From Bacillota bacterium (GTDB lineage Bacteria > Bacillota > Clostridia > Oscillospirales > Ruminococcaceae): a DNA stretch of 47,548 bases. Every line of letters starts with the position of its first letter. The stretch's first letter is position 1. Location: contig JAEWZG010000143.1 of the NCBI GenBank assembly GCA_023395435.1, forward strand, positions 1 to 47,548. Direction: 5' to 3'. The notes below the pieces were generated by a model. That model had not been told where the DNA came from. It worked only from the letters and a program-made list of their open reading frames with translations, and did not search any database. A program made the position numbers and the translations under genes. Positions 1 through 8,771 of this stretch are shown piece after piece.

Positions 1-99
1 AACTGTATTCACAGACAAGGACAGTATATCTGAAATCTTCTTGTAGCCTAACCCTTGATTTTGAAGTTTGGCTATTTCATTCTTTTCATATTGATTCAT
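1..99 (-). CDS. Small helix-turn-helix protein, N-terminal part (cut by window edge)
   Basis: An open frame starts with ATG at 99-97 and runs off the left edge with 33 codons visible. The ribosome site GGAGTGATGTT lies directly upstream. The residues include LQNQGLGYKKISDILSLSVN, a resolvase/sigma-region-4-like helix-turn-helix. From family knowledge, short proteins with this start commonly sit just upstream of the large serine recombinase in clostridial prophages, so the integrase may lie left of the window; this is inference. The gene is separated from the amidase gene by a terminator, and the bipartite motif at 117-148 sits just before it, so it probably begins a separate transcript. Confidence 0.7.
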   Translation of the reverse strand, partial: MNQYEKNEIAKLQNQGLGYKKISDILSLSVNTV

Positions 100-116
100 A
101 ACATCACTCCTTTAAT

Positions 117-148
117 ATAGGGAGAAAGCAAGTCCGTTTTGACGGGGT
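117..148 (-). promoter_or_regulatory. Bipartite promoter-like motif, copy 1
   Basis: Read on the minus strand this is ACCCCGTCAAAAC, eight variable bases, then TTTCTCCCTAT. The same two blocks with the same 8-base gap occur at 34233-34264. This copy lies just after the terminator of the lysis operon and 18 bases before the start codon of the helix-turn-helix ORF, which is where a promoter is expected. It does not match a standard -35/-10 pair. It could be bound by the phage sigma-like protein (34270-34647) or by another regulator; that link is inference. Confidence 0.55.
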
Positions 149-150
149 AT

Positions 151-194
151 ATTTAAAAAAATATTGCCCACCGAAGAAAATCCTCGATGGGCAA
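151..194 (-). terminator. Rho-independent terminator after the lysis genes
   Basis: On the minus strand an almost fully paired stem (TTGCCCATCGAGG with CTTCGGTGGGCAA, loop ATTTT) is followed by TATTTTTTT. It ends the holin-amidase transcript immediately after the amidase stop codon. Confidence 0.85.
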
Positions 195-201
195 ATAAAA
201 C

Positions 202-903
202 TTACTCGAATTTTATGTATCCGTCAAAGCCGGCTTTCTTAAGTCTTGCAAGCATACTATTTGCATTAGCCTTTACTGAATATGCTCCTACCTGAACCCT
301 GTATATCTTTCCCGTAGGAACATTCACTGGTTGTGGTGTAACTTGCTTTTTTGCTATACCAAAGGTCTTGACAATTGCATTTACATAAGCTCTTGCAATA
401 ATGTCCTTGTTGTCGATAATCCACTTAGCAGTGTTCGGATTATCGTGAAAGTCTGTTTCTGCAAGACAAGATACCATACCGTTTTGTGTCGGCATTCGTA
501 TTTCTCCATAGCCTTGTCCGTTAAATGCTACCATTCCGTTTACAACAGGGCTTGAGCGGTTTGATTTAATAGGGCATACGGCATTCAACTGTGAAATAAT
601 GTTTGTTGCGAAAGTTTTTGACAGAGCATTGCTTGGGTGGTACATTGCAATAGCACCACTTGCTGTTGGACTTCCGGCATTTGAATGGATTGCAAGATAC
701 ACATCACAGCCGTTGCTTTTAGCTTCAACAGCTCTTGCATTTATGTCAGAAATAAGCGTTGCCATAATAGTTTGCCACTTATATTCTGAATCTAAAATTG
801 TCTTTATTTTTTGTGCAACAGCCTCCATCTGAACCTTTTCATTTGTGTTAGCAACACAATAACGATTTAAAGGTTGATTGCTTGGCGATAAAAATATTTT
901 CAT
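202..903 (-). CDS. N-acetylmuramoyl-L-alanine amidase (endolysin) with C-terminal SPOR-like domain
   Basis: This 233-aa protein is the likely endolysin that cuts the amide bond between muramic acid and the stem peptide. Residues 1-175 look like an Amidase_3 zinc hydrolase: His73 in LAIHSNAG and Glu149 in CLAETDFHDN are the recognisable metal or catalytic residues. The first zinc ligand is not in the usual DPGHGG form; the region reads LSPSNQ, a variant seen in phage members. Residues 199-233 (YRVQVGAYSVKANANSMLAR) match a SPOR-like peptidoglycan-binding unit. No signal peptide is visible, which fits export through the holin encoded upstream. ATG is preceded by AGAAAGGAAC. It is the last gene of the late operon. 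Confidence 0.9.
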   Translation of the reverse strand: MKIFLSPSNQPLNRYCVANTNEKVQMEAVAQKIKTILDSEYKWQTIMATLISDINARAVEAKSNGCDVYLAIHSNAGSPTASGAIAMYHPSNALSKTFATNIISQLNAVCPIKSNRSSPVVNGMVAFNGQGYGEIRMPTQNGMVSCLAETDFHDNPNTAKWIIDNKDIIARAYVNAIVKTFGIAKKQVTPQPVNVPTGKIYRVQVGAYSVKANANSMLARLKKAGFDGYIKFE

Positions 904-933
904 AATTTTTTGTTCCTTTCTTATATGTAAATA

Positions 934-967
934 TTTACACTTGTATATTTGTTTGATATAATCAAAC
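934..967 (+). promoter_or_regulatory. Strong promoter with overlapping palindrome for the 152-aa plus-strand gene
   Basis: TTTACA (934-939) and TATAAT (957-962) are separated by exactly 17 bases, with an extended -10 (TGA at 954-956). The palindrome GTTTGAT-ATA-ATCAAAC (951-967) covers the -10 box and could be an operator. The promoter points away from the late operon and serves only the gene at 1000-1458, as expected for a gene expressed in the lysogen. Confidence 0.75.
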
Positions 968-999
968 TATTGACTAATAATTAAAGGAATGATTATATC

Positions 1000-1458
1000 A
1001 TGGAATTACCTATTAAAGCATTTTGTTTAAATGGTAATAATGAAAAAATAGAATTTACAATAGATGAAGTATTCGGTTTCCCAAGTCAAACATCATATGA
1101 AGGTGGTTATGATGTTAAAGGTTTTTTGGAAATTCGTGTTGGTTGTTATCACGTTTATTGTAATAATTTCTACTCATCCACAGGTATTTTATATAATCTT
1201 TTAACTTCTTTATATTTGTGTTATGCAAATTTATACGGGGTAGCAAACTATAAACACTTACTTGAAAATGACCTTGCTTTTTCTCTTGAGATGACTAAGT
1301 TTGGTCATGCAACAGTAATCGGACAATTTCAAGAAAATCCAAGTGTTAATAATATACTTAACTTTGAGTTTGAAACAGATCAAACATGTATAAAAGATGC
1401 AATTAATGATTTAAAAAACATCAGTAGTATATTTGGAGATAACACAGGAAAGCATTAA
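1000..1458 (+). CDS. Hypothetical accessory (moron) protein, possibly WapI-immunity-like
   Basis: This 152-aa gene is on the opposite strand to the late genes and has its own promoter (934-962), ribosome site (AAAGGAATG) and terminator (1470-1500). That anatomy is typical of a moron, an independently expressed accessory gene. No catalytic motif is evident. The C-terminal part (IGQFQENPSVNNILNFEFET, DQTCI, then a helix ending SSIFGD) resembles the small single-domain immunity proteins named after WapI; this is a weak resemblance judged by eye. The protein has no signal peptide or clear membrane helix. Likely expressed in the lysogen and possibly protective of the host. Confidence 0.6.
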   Translation: MELPIKAFCLNGNNEKIEFTIDEVFGFPSQTSYEGGYDVKGFLEIRVGCYHVYCNNFYSSTGILYNLLTSLYLCYANLYGVANYKHLLENDLAFSLEMTKFGHATVIGQFQENPSVNNILNFEFETDQTCIKDAINDLKNISSIFGDNTGKH

Positions 1459-1469
1459 TAATTGCCTTT

Positions 1470-1500
1470 GCCCGACAATTAAAGTCGGGCCTTTTTATTT
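1470..1500 (+). terminator. Terminator of the 152-aa moron
   Basis: GCCCGAC (1470-1476) pairs with GTCGGGC (1484-1490) across a 7-base loop and is followed by CTTTTTATTTTT. It ends just inside the 3' end of the convergent holin gene. Confidence 0.8.
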
Positions 1501-1914
1501 TTCTTCCTTATTAAGCTGCTCCAGTACATCTTTAAGCTTTTGCGGTATCGGCAAACCAATCACCGACACATTCTCGAGGATTGAAATACCCTCATTTGAG
1601 AGATAAAAAAAGACAACTGCTGTTCTCACAACGTTGCCTTCACCAAGTATTTTAGTGTCTATTATGCTCCCGATTCCAACCAGCAAGAATATCAGCACCT
1701 TTTTGAATATACCCTTAAAACCTATCTCACTTGAAAGTTTTTTCTGTGAAATACCAACCATCACACCAGTTATGTAGTCAATGATAACAAATACAATCAG
1801 TGCATACAAAAAGCCATCCACGCTGCCACCGGGGCTCCCGGCTCCTAAGAAACTTCCTATAACTCCACCGATAGCCGTAACAACTATCTGAATCCAATTC
1901 CAAACTTCTTTCAT
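1495..1914 (-). CDS. Phage holin (phage_holin_4 / toxin-secretion holin family)
   Basis: A 139-aa membrane protein with hydrophobic segments at about residues 9-26, 36-54 (YALIVFVIIDYITGVMVGIS) and 72-88 (VLIFLLVGIGSIID). The DYITG motif after the second segment is characteristic of this holin family. It forms membrane lesions that let the amidase reach the wall. It lies between the tail-tip genes and the amidase gene, the usual lysis-cassette position. The charged C-terminus (LNKEEK) is typical of a cytoplasmic regulatory tail. Confidence 0.88.
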   Translation of the reverse strand: MKEVWNWIQIVVTAIGGVIGSFLGAGSPGGSVDGFLYALIVFVIIDYITGVMVGISQKKLSSEIGFKGIFKKVLIFLLVGIGSIIDTKILGEGNVVRTAVVFFYLSNEGISILENVSVIGLPIPQKLKDVLEQLNKEEK

Positions 1915-1928
1915 TAAATACCTTCTTT

Positions 1929-3245
1929 CTAATTTATTGTTACTTTACTTGAACCCTTACCCCCGGTTATCTGACTTAAATAATCTTTGAGTAACGGCTT
2001 GCCTTTTCGCCCTGAACTATCAACAGTAAACTCCGTATAAAAACCTTTATTGCCAATAGTGTGCTTGACATTTGTGACAGTGCCTAATATCTCTCCCTCC
2101 ATACTAACCTCATCACCAATAACCATCTGTGGAGTGAATTTTGATGCAAAGGTTTCAACTCTGCCAGAATTTGAAATACTTATTGCAAGATTGTTTGCAT
2201 AACTTTTAAGTTCCTCTAGGCTTGTCCCGTCAGGAACAGTTATATACAATGTCTTATGTGACGGTGTTACCCATAGTTTGTGAGGCGGTAAATCAACAAC
2301 AATACTATTTAATGACTCTTTACAAGAAACACATATCTTGCTGTATGTGTTTTCATCAGAATATTCTGTGCTGTAATCAAAACAAGTCTTGTCACGCTCA
2401 AAAAGGTATGTTGATGCTAAATCAAACCTTGCATCATTACTCCTTGAAATGCCGACAACCCCGTCTTCATTTTCAGCTATCTGCCAGTTATTTAAAAGCT
2501 TTATTACTTCAGTTATTCCTTCCAAAAGTGTAGTCTGTGGCTCAAATGACAAGCTCCACGTCTTGCCACTATCCCCGACAAAGAAATCCTCAATTCCCGC
2601 AAGTCTTAATATCTCCTCAAGGTTAAGCTGTAAGCTACCTTTATTAAAGGTATAGTTCTCATCAAAGGTCTGCTCCTTTAAAAGTTTACCGATTGAATTT
2701 CTGGCACTTACTGATAATTCATTCTTAGGAATAGATGTTGAAACTCTGTCAATAAAGAATATTCCCAGCAGAACTTCATCACTGTCACCGAGAGAAATGT
2801 ATACCTCAAGCTTTGCATTAGGTGCAACAATGGAACGTCCTCTTTTTAGCAAATATCCGTTTATATTCTGAAAATTAAAGCTTGCAGATGTAACAGGTGT
2901 GTCCTTTGAAAGAGTAATGTTCCCGTCAAGTAAAGTATGAGAAATATCTGTCGGCAACATATACATAACAAACTTGTGGTTGTTATCACTGCTCCAGAAA
3001 CCATACCCGCCATAATGAGCGACCTTTTTAAGCTGAGGGTATGTTACATTCTCATCAGGTGACATTTGCCCCTTTTCTTTCCATAAGAGATTATCATAAA
3101 GCCCCAGTTCAGGGAAAGCAACCTTCCCACAAACATCATTACTCGTATTGATATAAATTACCCTCAAGCCGTTATCCATCATGTGCAGAACCTGAGGAAA
3201 AGAACCCATCCCAAGGTTTTCTGTATATTCAAATTCAAGTATCAT
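1929..3245 (-). CDS. Tail-tip / baseplate hub-like protein
   Basis: A 438-aa protein. The frame stays open to 3299, but ATG at 3245 is chosen because it follows GTGAGG and comes just after the stop codon of the preceding tail gene. By its place in the late operon and by segments such as GDSDEVLLGIFFIDRVSTSI (after about residue 150), it looks like a hub-type tail protein that closes the tail tube and contacts receptor-binding parts. There is no clear peptidase motif. The C-terminal 25 residues are rich in Gly, Ser and Lys. Exact assignment is uncertain. Confidence 0.6.
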   Translation of the reverse strand: MILEFEYTENLGMGSFPQVLHMMDNGLRVIYINTSNDVCGKVAFPELGLYDNLLWKEKGQMSPDENVTYPQLKKVAHYGGYGFWSSDNNHKFVMYMLPTDISHTLLDGNITLSKDTPVTSASFNFQNINGYLLKRGRSIVAPNAKLEVYISLGDSDEVLLGIFFIDRVSTSIPKNELSVSARNSIGKLLKEQTFDENYTFNKGSLQLNLEEILRLAGIEDFFVGDSGKTWSLSFEPQTTLLEGITEVIKLLNNWQIAENEDGVVGISRSNDARFDLASTYLFERDKTCFDYSTEYSDENTYSKICVSCKESLNSIVVDLPPHKLWVTPSHKTLYITVPDGTSLEELKSYANNLAISISNSGRVETFASKFTPQMVIGDEVSMEGEILGTVTNVKHTIGNKGFYTEFTVDSSGRKGKPLLKDYLSQITGGKGSSKVTIN

Positions 3246-3252
3246 GTTAGCC

Positions 3253-4755
3253 TCACTCAAACTGAACAGAAAAGCCGAAGTCAAGCACCCAGTTTTCATT
3301 CTTCATCGGTCTGTCTATTTTGCAATCCATTTCAATACTTGCTCCGTCAGGGGGCGGAGTTGTGAAAACAAGTCCAGGGGTACAAAACCCGAGTAAAACA
3401 TTAGGTATTGTGTTTGTATAAAGAGTATATATGCTGCTTGTAGATAGCCTGAAGTATCTTGCTGTAACCGGATCAAAGGTTTCATTGCAAGCTATTTCAT
3501 AAATAGAACTGAAAGTAGGATTGTATATTGTCTGCCAGCTTGCATTGTCATCAGAGTATTCAAGCTTGACAGACATACTTCCTGAACCCGACCAGTAAGT
3601 AAGTGATTTTTCTATTATCTTAAAGGTGTTTACTGTAACAGGCTCTTTAAAATCAAGTACTATCGGCTTGCTTGATTCAAAAGCCTTTCCGTCATATACC
3701 TGTGATATTCTCCAGCCGAAAATGTCTGATTTACTATACGGAGAGGTTCGAACTCCTATTCTCTCAAAGTTACTTTCATCTGATGATAAAAACATCTGTG
3801 GATATTGAGCTGAGTTGTTATCATAATCAATTGTGTAGTCAACGCCTCTTTGTTTTGTTACACCATTAACTCTGATTACCTCTGAGTTTTCCACTATCTT
3901 TGGTATAGGGCAATTAAACTCTGTTTTTTGACCATCACCCGTGCCGACAGAAATATTGGATAGCTGAATTTCAGGGAAAATATCTGCGTTGGGTAATTTC
4001 CACGCAGCATAATTTGGTGAGCCTATTGCATTTATTAGATTTCCGTTTGCCTCGTTATAGTTGAAGCGGACATTAGATATAGTCCACTTCTTATTGACGT
4101 TATCGCCATTGACATACAGATTTGTCTTTGTTGAAATAGCCGTTTTAGTCAGGTCATCAGCTGTTTTAATAGTATTAAGTGCTCCTATAACAACACTTGC
4201 ATTCTGATAGTTATCCTCAAGAACACCAGAAATGATGTGGCTGTTTTCAGGTGTGGGGAGTACATAGCTTTCATCATTCTGACTTATTGTAAGATAAAAG
4301 GTTGAGTAAATTGTAATAACATCAGTGTCAGTTTTTTCAATAGCTATCTGATTGCCCTCACTGTCCTTGAGCATTGAGTGAGTGACAAGGTCTGATGCAT
4401 ATGTGCTACCAGCAAGACCTACTTCAGTTATTTTCGCACCGACATAGTCACCAGGTGAAAGAACAATTGACCTCTTTATATAACTCAGAGGGTACGCTTT
4501 TTTTGTTTCAACAACTGTAGTTGACTTTGCTCCTAAAAAAGCAAATAGCTGAGTTCGCTCAATTGTTGGTGTGCCTGTTCCAGTGCCTACATGAATGTAA
4601 GTGAACTTACTCTGCTTGTATATAAGCTTGTTGAAAAACTTATCAAGAATTATATTGTAGGAAACGGCACTTTGCTTGAGTTTATTGGTTTTTGCGTCCC
4701 TGACCTCAATGTCAAAACTGTTGTGGATTATTGGTTTTATTGTAATTAAAATCAT
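3253..4755 (-). CDS. Tail protein with discoidin-like (F5/8C) carbohydrate-binding domain
   Basis: A 500-aa protein just upstream of the hub-like gene. Residues about 345-445 have the features of an F5/8 type C (discoidin) jelly roll: KPIVLDFKEPVTVNTFKII, then KLEYSDDNASWQTIYN, then ARYFRLST. Such domains bind sugars, so this is a good candidate for host-surface recognition. The first 150 residues resemble proteins of the baseplate or fibre base (GTGTGTPTIERTQLFAF). The start ATG lies in an AT-rich stretch after AAAGGATG. The role in receptor binding is inferred from domain and position. Confidence 0.65.
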   Translation of the reverse strand: MILITIKPIIHNSFDIEVRDAKTNKLKQSAVSYNIILDKFFNKLIYKQSKFTYIHVGTGTGTPTIERTQLFAFLGAKSTTVVETKKAYPLSYIKRSIVLSPGDYVGAKITEVGLAGSTYASDLVTHSMLKDSEGNQIAIEKTDTDVITIYSTFYLTISQNDESYVLPTPENSHIISGVLEDNYQNASVVIGALNTIKTADDLTKTAISTKTNLYVNGDNVNKKWTISNVRFNYNEANGNLINAIGSPNYAAWKLPNADIFPEIQLSNISVGTGDGQKTEFNCPIPKIVENSEVIRVNGVTKQRGVDYTIDYDNNSAQYPQMFLSSDESNFERIGVRTSPYSKSDIFGWRISQVYDGKAFESSKPIVLDFKEPVTVNTFKIIEKSLTYWSGSGSMSVKLEYSDDNASWQTIYNPTFSSIYEIACNETFDPVTARYFRLSTSSIYTLYTNTIPNVLLGFCTPGLVFTTPPPDGASIEMDCKIDRPMKNENWVLDFGFSVQFE

Positions 4756-4760
4756 CCTTT

Positions 4761-6110
4761 CTAGACTGGTTGCTCTCCGACCTTAATTGCTGATAATGTG
4801 CATTCAATATTTGTTCTCAGGCTGAAATCTTCAACGCATGTATTATCTGAATAAATGACTTGTTTTGCTGAAAATATTTTGATAATTAAGCTTGAAATGA
4901 TAGTTTCATTATCGGCCTCAATCGCCTCAGGTGAAAAACGAATTGTTGTTTCTGAAACTGAAAGATAAGATGTATCAGGTGGCTTATAGAACAGTCCGCT
5001 TGAATCAGGAACTGTAACTTCAACAGCTATATTCTTTGATAACGCATCCGTTGTTTTAAAAGAAAGCTTGTTATCATTTACAATAATATCTGTGATTTCA
5101 GTCTTTGGTGTAATAGTTAAACCTTTCAAACCTCTATCTAAAAGAGAAAAACTGCATATAACCTCATAGCCCACATTGTCTATTCTCTTTGTTGAGATAA
5201 CTTCAAGTGCTGGTCTTTCCTTGTAATATTCAATAACACAGTTACTTGTTGGAGTATCTGTGACAAGTGTTTCGTCCTGAACATAAGCATACAGATATTT
5301 GATAGGAGTATATTTTATCTCACACTTATTGACCTCAACATAGGCGGTTTCAGGTCGCACACTCTGTCCGGCATAGGTGCGTTTTGAAAGTGTGTATGTT
5401 ATCTGCCCATTGTTTTCTGTAATGAACCCCACTCTGAAATCATTTGTACGAAAAACACAAAGAGAGGTGTTGCCAATCCCAAGTGGCGTGACATCTCTTT
5501 CAGTTTCCCATATATTATTGCAGAATGCTCTATAATACACTTTTCCTGACTTTATGTAGCTAATAATTAAGCCTTGGTCGAGTGAAACATCATCGTGTGA
5601 CTGCCAGCCTCTGCAAGCTGAAATCTGTGAAACCCCAGTCGTAAGCTGTGTTTTTGTTGTACTATCACACCAATGCTGTACAAAAAGATTATTGCTGTTA
5701 TCAACATAAAATACATAAGGGTACTCCTCGGTTCTAAGGTAGTGCCATTTTTTCTTTGCGTCTAAACACCACTCACCGTTGTATTCGATAGCGACTTCTT
5801 TAGTGCTCCCGAGCGACCATTGTTTTACCCAAGGCTTTTCTAAATCTGTCGGGAAGTCTCGCCTATAGATATTTGCAATTCCATTGTCAATGCAGATAGC
5901 ATAAGCAACTGAAGGAGTATTTTCACCATCAAGCTGACGGATTGCAATATCGCCGAAGTTTGCAGGAACACTTTTATGGATATCTTCTGAAATTAAGGTG
6001 TTACAGCTTGCCTGAGTTGCAATGAGCCTTAAATTCGGCTTTGCATTTGTGCTGTCAGTCTGAATGTTCTGTAATAGCTTATTCTTTAATTCCTGTGGTA
6101 AATATCTCAT
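4761..6110 (-). CDS. Tail structural protein, unknown role
   Basis: A 449-aa protein overlapping the upstream short tail gene by 4 bases. Residues about 65-250 consist of alternating short segments with aromatic and Gly/Asp turns (IANIYRRDFP, NNLFVQHWC, GKVYYRAFCNNIWE, GQITYTLSKR). That pattern suggests a beta-propeller or repeated beta-strand fold. The C-terminal third has Ig-like spacing. It lies between the short tail protein and the discoidin-domain protein, so a baseplate or tail-spike role is likely. No enzymatic motif was seen. Confidence 0.5.
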   Translation of the reverse strand: MRYLPQELKNKLLQNIQTDSTNAKPNLRLIATQASCNTLISEDIHKSVPANFGDIAIRQLDGENTPSVAYAICIDNGIANIYRRDFPTDLEKPWVKQWSLGSTKEVAIEYNGEWCLDAKKKWHYLRTEEYPYVFYVDNSNNLFVQHWCDSTTKTQLTTGVSQISACRGWQSHDDVSLDQGLIISYIKSGKVYYRAFCNNIWETERDVTPLGIGNTSLCVFRTNDFRVGFITENNGQITYTLSKRTYAGQSVRPETAYVEVNKCEIKYTPIKYLYAYVQDETLVTDTPTSNCVIEYYKERPALEVISTKRIDNVGYEVICSFSLLDRGLKGLTITPKTEITDIIVNDNKLSFKTTDALSKNIAVEVTVPDSSGLFYKPPDTSYLSVSETTIRFSPEAIEADNETIISSLIIKIFSAKQVIYSDNTCVEDFSLRTNIECTLSAIKVGEQPV

Positions 6111-6445
6111 TCGTCTTTCTCCTGGGCAAGTGTAATGACAGTTTTGTAGTAATTTCTCGTGACATTATCAAAGTCTTTGAGAGTTGTAATCCTCCCCAAA
6201 AACACACCTTTTTCAAGTTCAACCTTTAAAAGTGATACCTTATCTTCTGCAAACATCAGCTTTTGCATACCTTGTTCATCAACATAGGCTGTAATTTCAT
6301 AGCTGATGTTTGGTTGACCTATTCTTTGAATGTGAGTTGCACCGTCAAGAGTTTTCTGAACTGTTTTTGTAATATCTTGTTTAGTTGAAATGCTTATAAA
6401 TGGTGTAATTTCTTCATTTGTATCAAGATTAATAAGCATACTCAT
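6107..6445 (-). CDS. Short tail protein downstream of the tape measure
   Basis: A 112-aa protein whose ATG directly follows the tape-measure stop codon (TAA-ATG) and whose end overlaps the next tail gene. In this type of siphophage a short protein of this size follows the tape measure and belongs to the tail tip. No conserved motif is recognised beyond a beta-rich pattern (ISYEITAYVDEQGMQKLMF). Confidence 0.55.
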   Translation of the reverse strand: MSMLINLDTNEEITPFISISTKQDITKTVQKTLDGATHIQRIGQPNISYEITAYVDEQGMQKLMFAEDKVSLLKVELEKGVFLGRITTLKDFDNVTRNYYKTVITLAQEKDE

Positions 6446-8704
6446 TTAAACACGCACTTCCTTTCGAAGCTCCCCAATGATAATATCAACAATTCCTGAA
6501 AGCACACCACTATCATTAACTCCCTCAACACGAATAACACCTGTATGATTGATAGTATTTGAGTTTTTGCCAGCACCAGTAACTTTTGCGTTTACATCAA
6601 AGTTTGTAGGGATTGCGTTTTTCATATCCCTTTCAACTCCGTTCATAGCATCGGTGAAACCTACACCAAGCCCAGCTCCCATATTTTCACCAATCCCGGC
6701 AAAAACAGTTGATGGTGAGTGTATTCCAAGAAAATCTTTTGCGCCGTCAACAATTCCACCGAAAAAGCCTGAAACCTTGTCAGCTATCCAGCTACCCATT
6801 GACTTTATACCCTCCCAAAGTCCTGTAACTATGTTCTTGCCGATTTCAGCAACAGAAACTATTGCAGAACCCAAGCCACTTAAAATTGCGCCGATTATCT
6901 GCGGAATACTTGCGATAAGCTGTGGTATTGCTTTGACTAAGCCAACAGCAAGCTGAACTGTGAGCTTTATTCCCATTTCAATAATTAGTGGGAGATTGTT
7001 TGTTATGAAGTCAATAATTGTTGTAATTATTTGAGGCAGTGCTTCAATTAGTTGAGGTAGGGCATTTAAAAGTCCTTGTGCCAACCCTTCAATTATTTTG
7101 AAGGCAGCATCAAGGATTTTATCCATATTATTCAGTAAGACTTCGACTATGAGAATAATTGCCTCAATAATAGCTGGTATCAGTTCAGGTAAGGCATCAG
7201 CTATTCCTAAAGCTAATGTTACCACCATTTCAATCGCAGCCTCAATTAGTGCTGGGAGATTCTCAATTATACCATTAAGCAATGCCATAACCAGTTGCAG
7301 AGCGCCTTCTGTTATTTGAGGAAGTGCTGAAATCAAGCCTTGCAAAAGCGTCATAACTATTGAAACTGCACTGTCGATTATGAGAGGAAGGTTATCAATT
7401 ATCGCACCACCAATTGCGCTAACAATTTTCATTCCAACCTGAACTAATTTAGGGAGGTTTTCCATAACCATATTGGCTATACCACCGACCGCTTTTCCAA
7501 TAACTTCACTAATTTTGCCGAAGTCACCACCAGCCGCAGCAAGTCCACTTGTGAAATCACCAAGAAGTGAAACTCCATCATCTGCGAGGGTTTGAAGTTG
7601 AGGTAAAAGCACAGTTCCAAGCACACGTTTTGCCGCTTCACTGCCTTGCTTTAGTCTTTGGACGCTGTCATCAAACTTTCCAAGCTTTTCAATAGTTTCA
7701 TCACTCATTACTGCGCCCATACGTTTTGCTTCATCTGTAAGCTTTGCCATTCCAGCCGAACCTTGAGCGATTAATGGATTTAATTCTCTTGCTGACTTAC
7801 CGAAAATCTGCATTGCAAGTGCATCACGTTCGGTTTCATTTTGCATTTTCCCCAATGCGTCTATAGCTTGCCAGTAAACGCTTTCACCGTCTTTTAGATT
7901 GCCATAAGCATCAGTTACCGAAATTCCTAGCTTTTTATATGCCTCTGCGGTTGCTTTAGAGCCATCTTTTGCACTTGCCATACTTTTAATATTTTTGGAC
8001 ATGGTTGAAGTTACTGTTTCTAATGGTGTATCGATTAATTCTGCTGCATATTTGTAAGCCTGCAAGCTTTGCGTTGACATCCCAGTTACAGTTGATTGAG
8101 TTAAAATCTCATCAGCATACTCGGATGCACTAACAGTCATATTAACAAGTGCTTTTCCGGCAGAAACGGCAGCAGCACCGATTGCGGCCACTCCAGCAGC
8201 AAAACCAACACCAATTTTGCCAAGAGCCCCACCCAATTTAGAAAAACTGCCGTCCGACTTATCAGCCGTATCAGCAGTTTTTTTCAAAGCTTTATTAAAT
8301 TGTTCGCTCTCATTTTCAGCACTGTTAAACTCATTTGTTGTTTTCTCAATGGCATTGTTGTTACCTTTTAGTTCACGTTCCATTCCATTGAGTTCTGCTT
8401 GTGCTTTATTAAGCTGTATTTGCCAGTTGTGCGTACGTTTATCATTTTCACCAAAAGACTTACTTGCATTATCAAGTGCTTTTTGGAGTGTTGAAATCTT
8501 ATCTTTTTGTGTGTCAATGGACTTATTTAGCACTTCATTTCTTGCTGTTAATCCCTGTATTGAATTATCATTTTTATCGAACTGGCTTGTTACGAGTTGC
8601 ATTTCAGAGCCTAAAACTTTAAAAGATTGGTTGATATCTTTAAGGGCATTTTTAAATTCTTTTTCGCCTTCTATGCCGATTTTTAAGCCGAAATTGTCGG
8701 GCAT
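6446..8704 (-). CDS. Tail tape measure protein
   Basis: A 752-aa protein that sets tail length and is ejected with the DNA. Residues 1-145 are charged coiled coil (SFKVLGSEMQLVTSQFDKND and onward). Residues 160-200 form a Gly/Ala-rich membrane-like segment (IGVGFAAGVAAIGAAAVSAG). Residues about 400-640 are degenerate repeats of roughly 35-45 residues built on the pattern ALPxLIxxxxxIIxxLxxGL. The end (DFLGIHSPSTVFAGIGENMG) is a well-known tape-measure signature. The strong site AAGGAGGTGACCCACC precedes the ATG. At this length the tail would be of the order of 110 nm (about 1.5 angstrom per residue; inference). Confidence 0.95.
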   Translation of the reverse strand: MPDNFGLKIGIEGEKEFKNALKDINQSFKVLGSEMQLVTSQFDKNDNSIQGLTARNEVLNKSIDTQKDKISTLQKALDNASKSFGENDKRTHNWQIQLNKAQAELNGMERELKGNNNAIEKTTNEFNSAENESEQFNKALKKTADTADKSDGSFSKLGGALGKIGVGFAAGVAAIGAAAVSAGKALVNMTVSASEYADEILTQSTVTGMSTQSLQAYKYAAELIDTPLETVTSTMSKNIKSMASAKDGSKATAEAYKKLGISVTDAYGNLKDGESVYWQAIDALGKMQNETERDALAMQIFGKSARELNPLIAQGSAGMAKLTDEAKRMGAVMSDETIEKLGKFDDSVQRLKQGSEAAKRVLGTVLLPQLQTLADDGVSLLGDFTSGLAAAGGDFGKISEVIGKAVGGIANMVMENLPKLVQVGMKIVSAIGGAIIDNLPLIIDSAVSIVMTLLQGLISALPQITEGALQLVMALLNGIIENLPALIEAAIEMVVTLALGIADALPELIPAIIEAIILIVEVLLNNMDKILDAAFKIIEGLAQGLLNALPQLIEALPQIITTIIDFITNNLPLIIEMGIKLTVQLAVGLVKAIPQLIASIPQIIGAILSGLGSAIVSVAEIGKNIVTGLWEGIKSMGSWIADKVSGFFGGIVDGAKDFLGIHSPSTVFAGIGENMGAGLGVGFTDAMNGVERDMKNAIPTNFDVNAKVTGAGKNSNTINHTGVIRVEGVNDSGVLSGIVDIIIGELRKEVRV

Positions 8705-8730
8705 GGTGGGTCACCTCCTTGCTTTTGGGT

Positions 8731-8765
8731 ATAAGAAAAGACACCCTCACGAATGAGGATGTCTT
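8731..8765 (-). terminator. Terminator between the toxin gene and the tape measure gene
   Basis: On the minus strand AAGACATCCTCA and TGAGGGTGTCTT pair almost fully around a TTCG tetraloop and are followed by TTCTTAT. It ends the toxin-antitoxin transcript and lies about 10 bases before the tape-measure ribosome site. The bases at 8724-8743 are nearly identical to 22573-22592. Confidence 0.85.
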
Positions 8766-8771
8766 AAAAAT

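Noticed and set aside
6900..7440. Repeated sequence in the tape measure gene as a CRISPR or tandem DNA repeat
   Set aside because: The repeats are degenerate protein-level units (ALPxLI pattern) with no uniform repeat or spacer lengths; normal for tape measures.
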